From Desulfobacterales bacterium (GTDB lineage: Bacteria > Desulfobacterota > Desulfobacteria > Desulfobacterales > UBA11574), in NCBI GenBank assembly GCA_012974475.1, contig JAAXQD010000191.1, positions 1 to 24,911 on the forward strand: a stretch of DNA of 24,911 nt, written 5' to 3'. A program made the translations under genes and the position numbers. This document shows positions 22,824 to 24,911 of the stretch, piece by piece (the stretch's first letter is position 1; the number at the start of each line of letters is the position of its first letter). The notes under the pieces were generated by a model. The model made no database searches and was not told where the DNA came from. It saw only the letters and a list, made by a program, of their open reading frames with translations.

Positions 22824-24293
22824 CTATTCTCCGTCTGACCCCGCCAGACGGAGAAATTCGATCAGGCGCCGTTCCATATAGGGGTAAAAGGGATTCCACC
22901 GCAGCCGCAGCATGGCTGACGCCGGTATCTGCAGCACACCCCGCTCTCCGCGCAGCGCCAGGTCGCCGAGCTTGATCCCCGGACTGTTTCCGGCATCCGG
23001 CCCACCGTAAAGCGGATCGTTTGGGGAGAACGGCAGCGCCACGTGGGATAGGGAATAAAGCCCTTTCGGCCACATAAGACCGGTGGACATCTCCGCTATT
23101 TTGACATCCCCGGGCCTTTTCCGGAGAACGACGACCCGGCGGCTCTTTTCGCTGTAATTGGTCACAAAACTCATGGTGAAAGTCAAGCCGGTGTCCCGGA
23201 GAACGGCCTCGATACTCCCTATGGGATCCTGCCCGAGAACCTGTTTTATCTCGGATAGGCGGTTGATGTCGAAAATGACCAGTTCGTGTCCGTCTGCCGG
23301 CAATTGCCCGAACAGTCCATCGATCAACGCCCGCGTCGACACGGTGGCATCAACACCAGATTGAAAGGCAAGCACCGGCGGAAAGTGCTCCAGTACCTTC
23401 CCGGCACCCAGTGTCTTCATTTTTGATTGAATTTCGACGGTCAGACGGTAGACCTGATCGCCGGCATTGACGGCAAAAGAGCCGTACTTGAAGGGATCGT
23501 ACTCGGGCAGTATATCCGTCCACGCTAGTTTTTGGAGGCCCAACAGACGACCGAGCCGGGTCTGCCACACCGCAAAAGCCGCCAGTGGCGTAACCCCGAT
23601 GGCCGGGGAGACCAGCACCATCCCGCGAACGGACGGCAGGGCGTTGTCTTCCAACGCCGAGATCGCGTAGTACACGGCCAGGGCACCGCCGTTGGAGTAC
23701 CCCACGATATAGAGCGGCCGATCGCCGACCTTGTCCCGCAGGTGACGCATGGACAAGCGTACCGCTGCGGCCATATCCTGCCATTTTACGCTCACGAGTC
23801 CCGAAGGCGCTGTGCCGTGGCCCGGGAGTCGAAGTCCCACCACCCAGGCCCCTGCCGAATGCAACTGCTGTCCCAGGCTCCGCAGGCTGTAAGGCGAGTC
23901 GGACATGCCGTGCAGCAGCAGGATCCCCGCCTTGGGTGCCTTTTCGGAAAGTTCGAACGTACGGTTCCAGTTGGGAGACCAGCGGTCCGGGTCCGACAAA
24001 CTGCCCCGGTGGTAGCGGTTGATGAGACGCCGGTCCTCGGGTTCGATCCGGGTATAGACACGTTCGTCGAGCTGTTTGAACAGCCGCGCCTCGATGGAAA
24101 GGTAGTCTTCAAAGCTTTCTGCCGCGTCCGCCGTGAATTCGGCGTCCAGTTCTGCCGTGTGCCAGATCTTGAGGTCGGGCCGACGTTCCAGCTGCAAAAC
24201 AAAGACAACGATCATCACCGCAACCCCGCCCGCAATCCCGTAACCAAGGGCCTTGAGCGTATGCTTTGCTGCGCCGAGTAAAAAATGCTTCAT
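22824..24293 (-). CDS. Membrane-anchored alpha/beta hydrolase
   Basis: This 489-residue hydrolase has a single N-terminal membrane anchor (about residues 14-35, GYGIAGGVAVMIVVFVLQL), so the catalytic part is probably outside the cytoplasm. The fold runs from about 120: an oxyanion/HG motif at LLLHGMSDSPYSL, LPGHGTAPSG, nucleophile Ser200 in GYSNGG, acidic Asp315 (FQSGVDATVS) and catalytic His417 (SLSHVALPF). The lipase/lysophospholipase-like lid region lies between about 230 and 305. The ATG at 24293 is preferred because GAGGG lies eight bases upstream; another ATG at 24308 is in frame. The substrate is unknown (an ester or lipid is likely). It is flanked by the cysteine desulfidase gene downstream and a gene relic upstream, both on the same strand. 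Confidence 0.9.
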   Translation of the reverse strand: MKHFLLGAAKHTLKALGYGIAGGVAVMIVVFVLQLERRPDLKIWHTAELDAEFTADAAESFEDYLSIEARLFKQLDERVYTRIEPEDRRLINRYHRGSLSDPDRWSPNWNRTFELSEKAPKAGILLLHGMSDSPYSLRSLGQQLHSAGAWVVGLRLPGHGTAPSGLVSVKWQDMAAAVRLSMRHLRDKVGDRPLYIVGYSNGGALAVYYAISALEDNALPSVRGMVLVSPAIGVTPLAAFAVWQTRLGRLLGLQKLAWTDILPEYDPFKYGSFAVNAGDQVYRLTVEIQSKMKTLGAGKVLEHFPPVLAFQSGVDATVSTRALIDGLFGQLPADGHELVIFDINRLSEIKQVLGQDPIGSIEAVLRDTGLTFTMSFVTNYSEKSRRVVVLRKRPGDVKIAEMSTGLMWPKGLYSLSHVALPFSPNDPLYGGPDAGNSPGIKLGDLALRGERGVLQIPASAMLRLRWNPFYPYMERRLIEFLRLAGSDGE

Positions 24294-24375
24294 GGCTGTA
24301 TCCCTCATGGTCCGTTAGCTGTGGTGTAAAGATCCTCCGGTCCTCTTTAAGGATTCGCATATTCTCTTCAGGATA

Positions 24376-24816
24376 TCAAGTCTTGAACATCTTTCTTAAA
24401 CGGCATTTTGAAATTATGGACAGTGTCCGATCGCAGTCCATGTTTACATACTCTTGCATCTGTTTATGGGGCATGGTCTTTATCGGACTGAAATATCTAT
24501 AATAGACGCTCTCATCCGAAAAACGATAGAAAAGGCGTCGCAGATCCTCCTCATCAGACGGCTTAATGGCTCTGAAGTGAATCTTCACACCGCCTTTGAA
24601 GGTCTGTTGGGAGGCAATATCGGATGGATAGAGTCGGACGCATTCGGCCGAGAACATCTGATCCGGATAGATGATCTTCGCCTTTTTGGCCTGTTCCACG
24701 AGTGCCTCCCGGTCGTCCGGATGGGCAATTTCGATCAACGCCATGGCCCGCTCGCGCAGGGTCCTCCCCCTCAAGCTGGCCACCCCGTATTCGGTGACCA
24801 CCATGTCCACCGGTTA
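24376..24816 (-). pseudogene. Relic of an acetyl-CoA hydrolase/transferase–GNAT acetyltransferase fusion
   Basis: About 145 codons survive. They open with VDMVVTEYGVASLRGR followed by TLRERAMALIEIAHPDDRE, the C-terminal end of an acetyl-CoA hydrolase/4-hydroxybutyrate CoA-transferase. They continue into the start of a GNAT domain (GGVKIHFRAIKPSDEEDLRRLF and SVYYRYFSPIKTMPHKQMQEYVN). In the known fused proteins this is the junction of the two domains. On the upstream side, a TAA stands directly before the first recognisable codon (CCG GTG), and the remaining 95 bases to the window edge show no family sequence. On the downstream side, the GNAT domain is cut after TLSII and a stop follows shortly. 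It is therefore broken at both ends and not expected to make a working enzyme. Confidence 0.8.
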
Positions 24817-24833
24817 GATCCGAATTAAAAACC

Positions 24834-24851
24834 AGTGCCACTTTGTGGCAT
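24834..24851 (-). terminator. Short hairpin upstream of the relic
   Basis: On the minus strand TGCCAC-AAA-GTGGCA is followed by CTGGTTTTT. The six-base stem and short T-run make a weak terminator for whatever lies beyond the right edge. The remaining bases to the end (24852-24911) hold no gene; a second perfect inverted repeat, CGTCTTG-GG-CAAGACG, occupies 24887-24902. Confidence 0.35.
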
Positions 24852-24911
24852 TGTCAATCTTTTTTCTAAAACGACAAAATGATGCCCGTCTTGGGCAAGA
24901 CGAAAGACACT

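Noticed and set aside
1..24911. CRISPR array, tRNA/rRNA genes, phage or transposase genes, riboswitch
   Set aside because: None found: no regularly spaced repeats, no RNA gene signatures, no integrase or transposase motifs, and the only leader structure is the Phe attenuator.

Overview
The window reads as a piece of chromosome from a Desulfobacterota-type (deltaproteobacterial) anaerobe. This placement is an inference from gene content: an NtrC-type two-component pair, an acyl-CoA synthetase next to a gamma-carbonic anhydrase-like protein, a DAHP synthase–prephenate dehydratase fusion, a GlcD-type oxidase, a cysteine desulfidase and a relic of an acetyl-CoA hydrolase/GNAT fusion, with dispersed MITE-like repeats between genes. 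No tRNA, rRNA, CRISPR array or transposase gene was seen.

Layout. 1-3529 (minus): a membrane histidine kinase followed by its sigma-54 response regulator. 3530-7340 (minus): an inverted repeat, then a two-gene operon of a 942-residue STAND-type P-loop ATPase with an Mrr-like (PD-(D/E)XK-type) N-terminus and a 157-residue protein I do not recognise; this is a candidate defence or stress module. 7345-9500 (plus): acyl-CoA synthetase and a gamma-carbonic anhydrase-like hexapeptide protein, ended by a hairpin terminator. 9521-9931 (minus): a small unknown protein. 10071-13515: divergent aromatic amino acid genes, with the DAHP synthase/prephenate dehydratase/ACT fusion on the minus strand and aroB on the plus strand. 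13650-16683 (plus): a polar amino acid ABC transporter whose binding-protein gene has lost an internal segment and the reading frame, followed by permease, ATPase and permease. 16743-18092 (plus): a GlcD-type FAD oxidase. 18153-24293 (minus): a small conserved-type protein, a cation-chloride cotransporter-like permease, an L-cysteine desulfidase and a membrane-anchored alpha/beta hydrolase. 24376-24816 (minus): a gene relic broken at both ends.

The most convincing undocumented structure is a complete phenylalanine attenuator in the leader of the DAHP synthase/prephenate dehydratase gene. It has a TTGACA promoter element, a 27-codon leader peptide with five Phe codons in eight positions, a pause hairpin, mutually exclusive 2:3 and 3:4 pairings, and a strong terminator ending in nine U. 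Low charged tRNA-Phe is predicted to allow expression of the enzyme that opens the shikimate pathway and commits prephenate to phenylalanine. The encoded ACT domain adds a second, allosteric layer of phenylalanine control.

Four copies of related intergenic repeats lie in a nested inverted arrangement (two on the left in minus orientation, two on the right in plus orientation). One appears to supply the start codon and first 19 codons of the GlcD-type gene. Another lies between the histidine kinase and regulator genes, about 10 bases before the regulator start codon.
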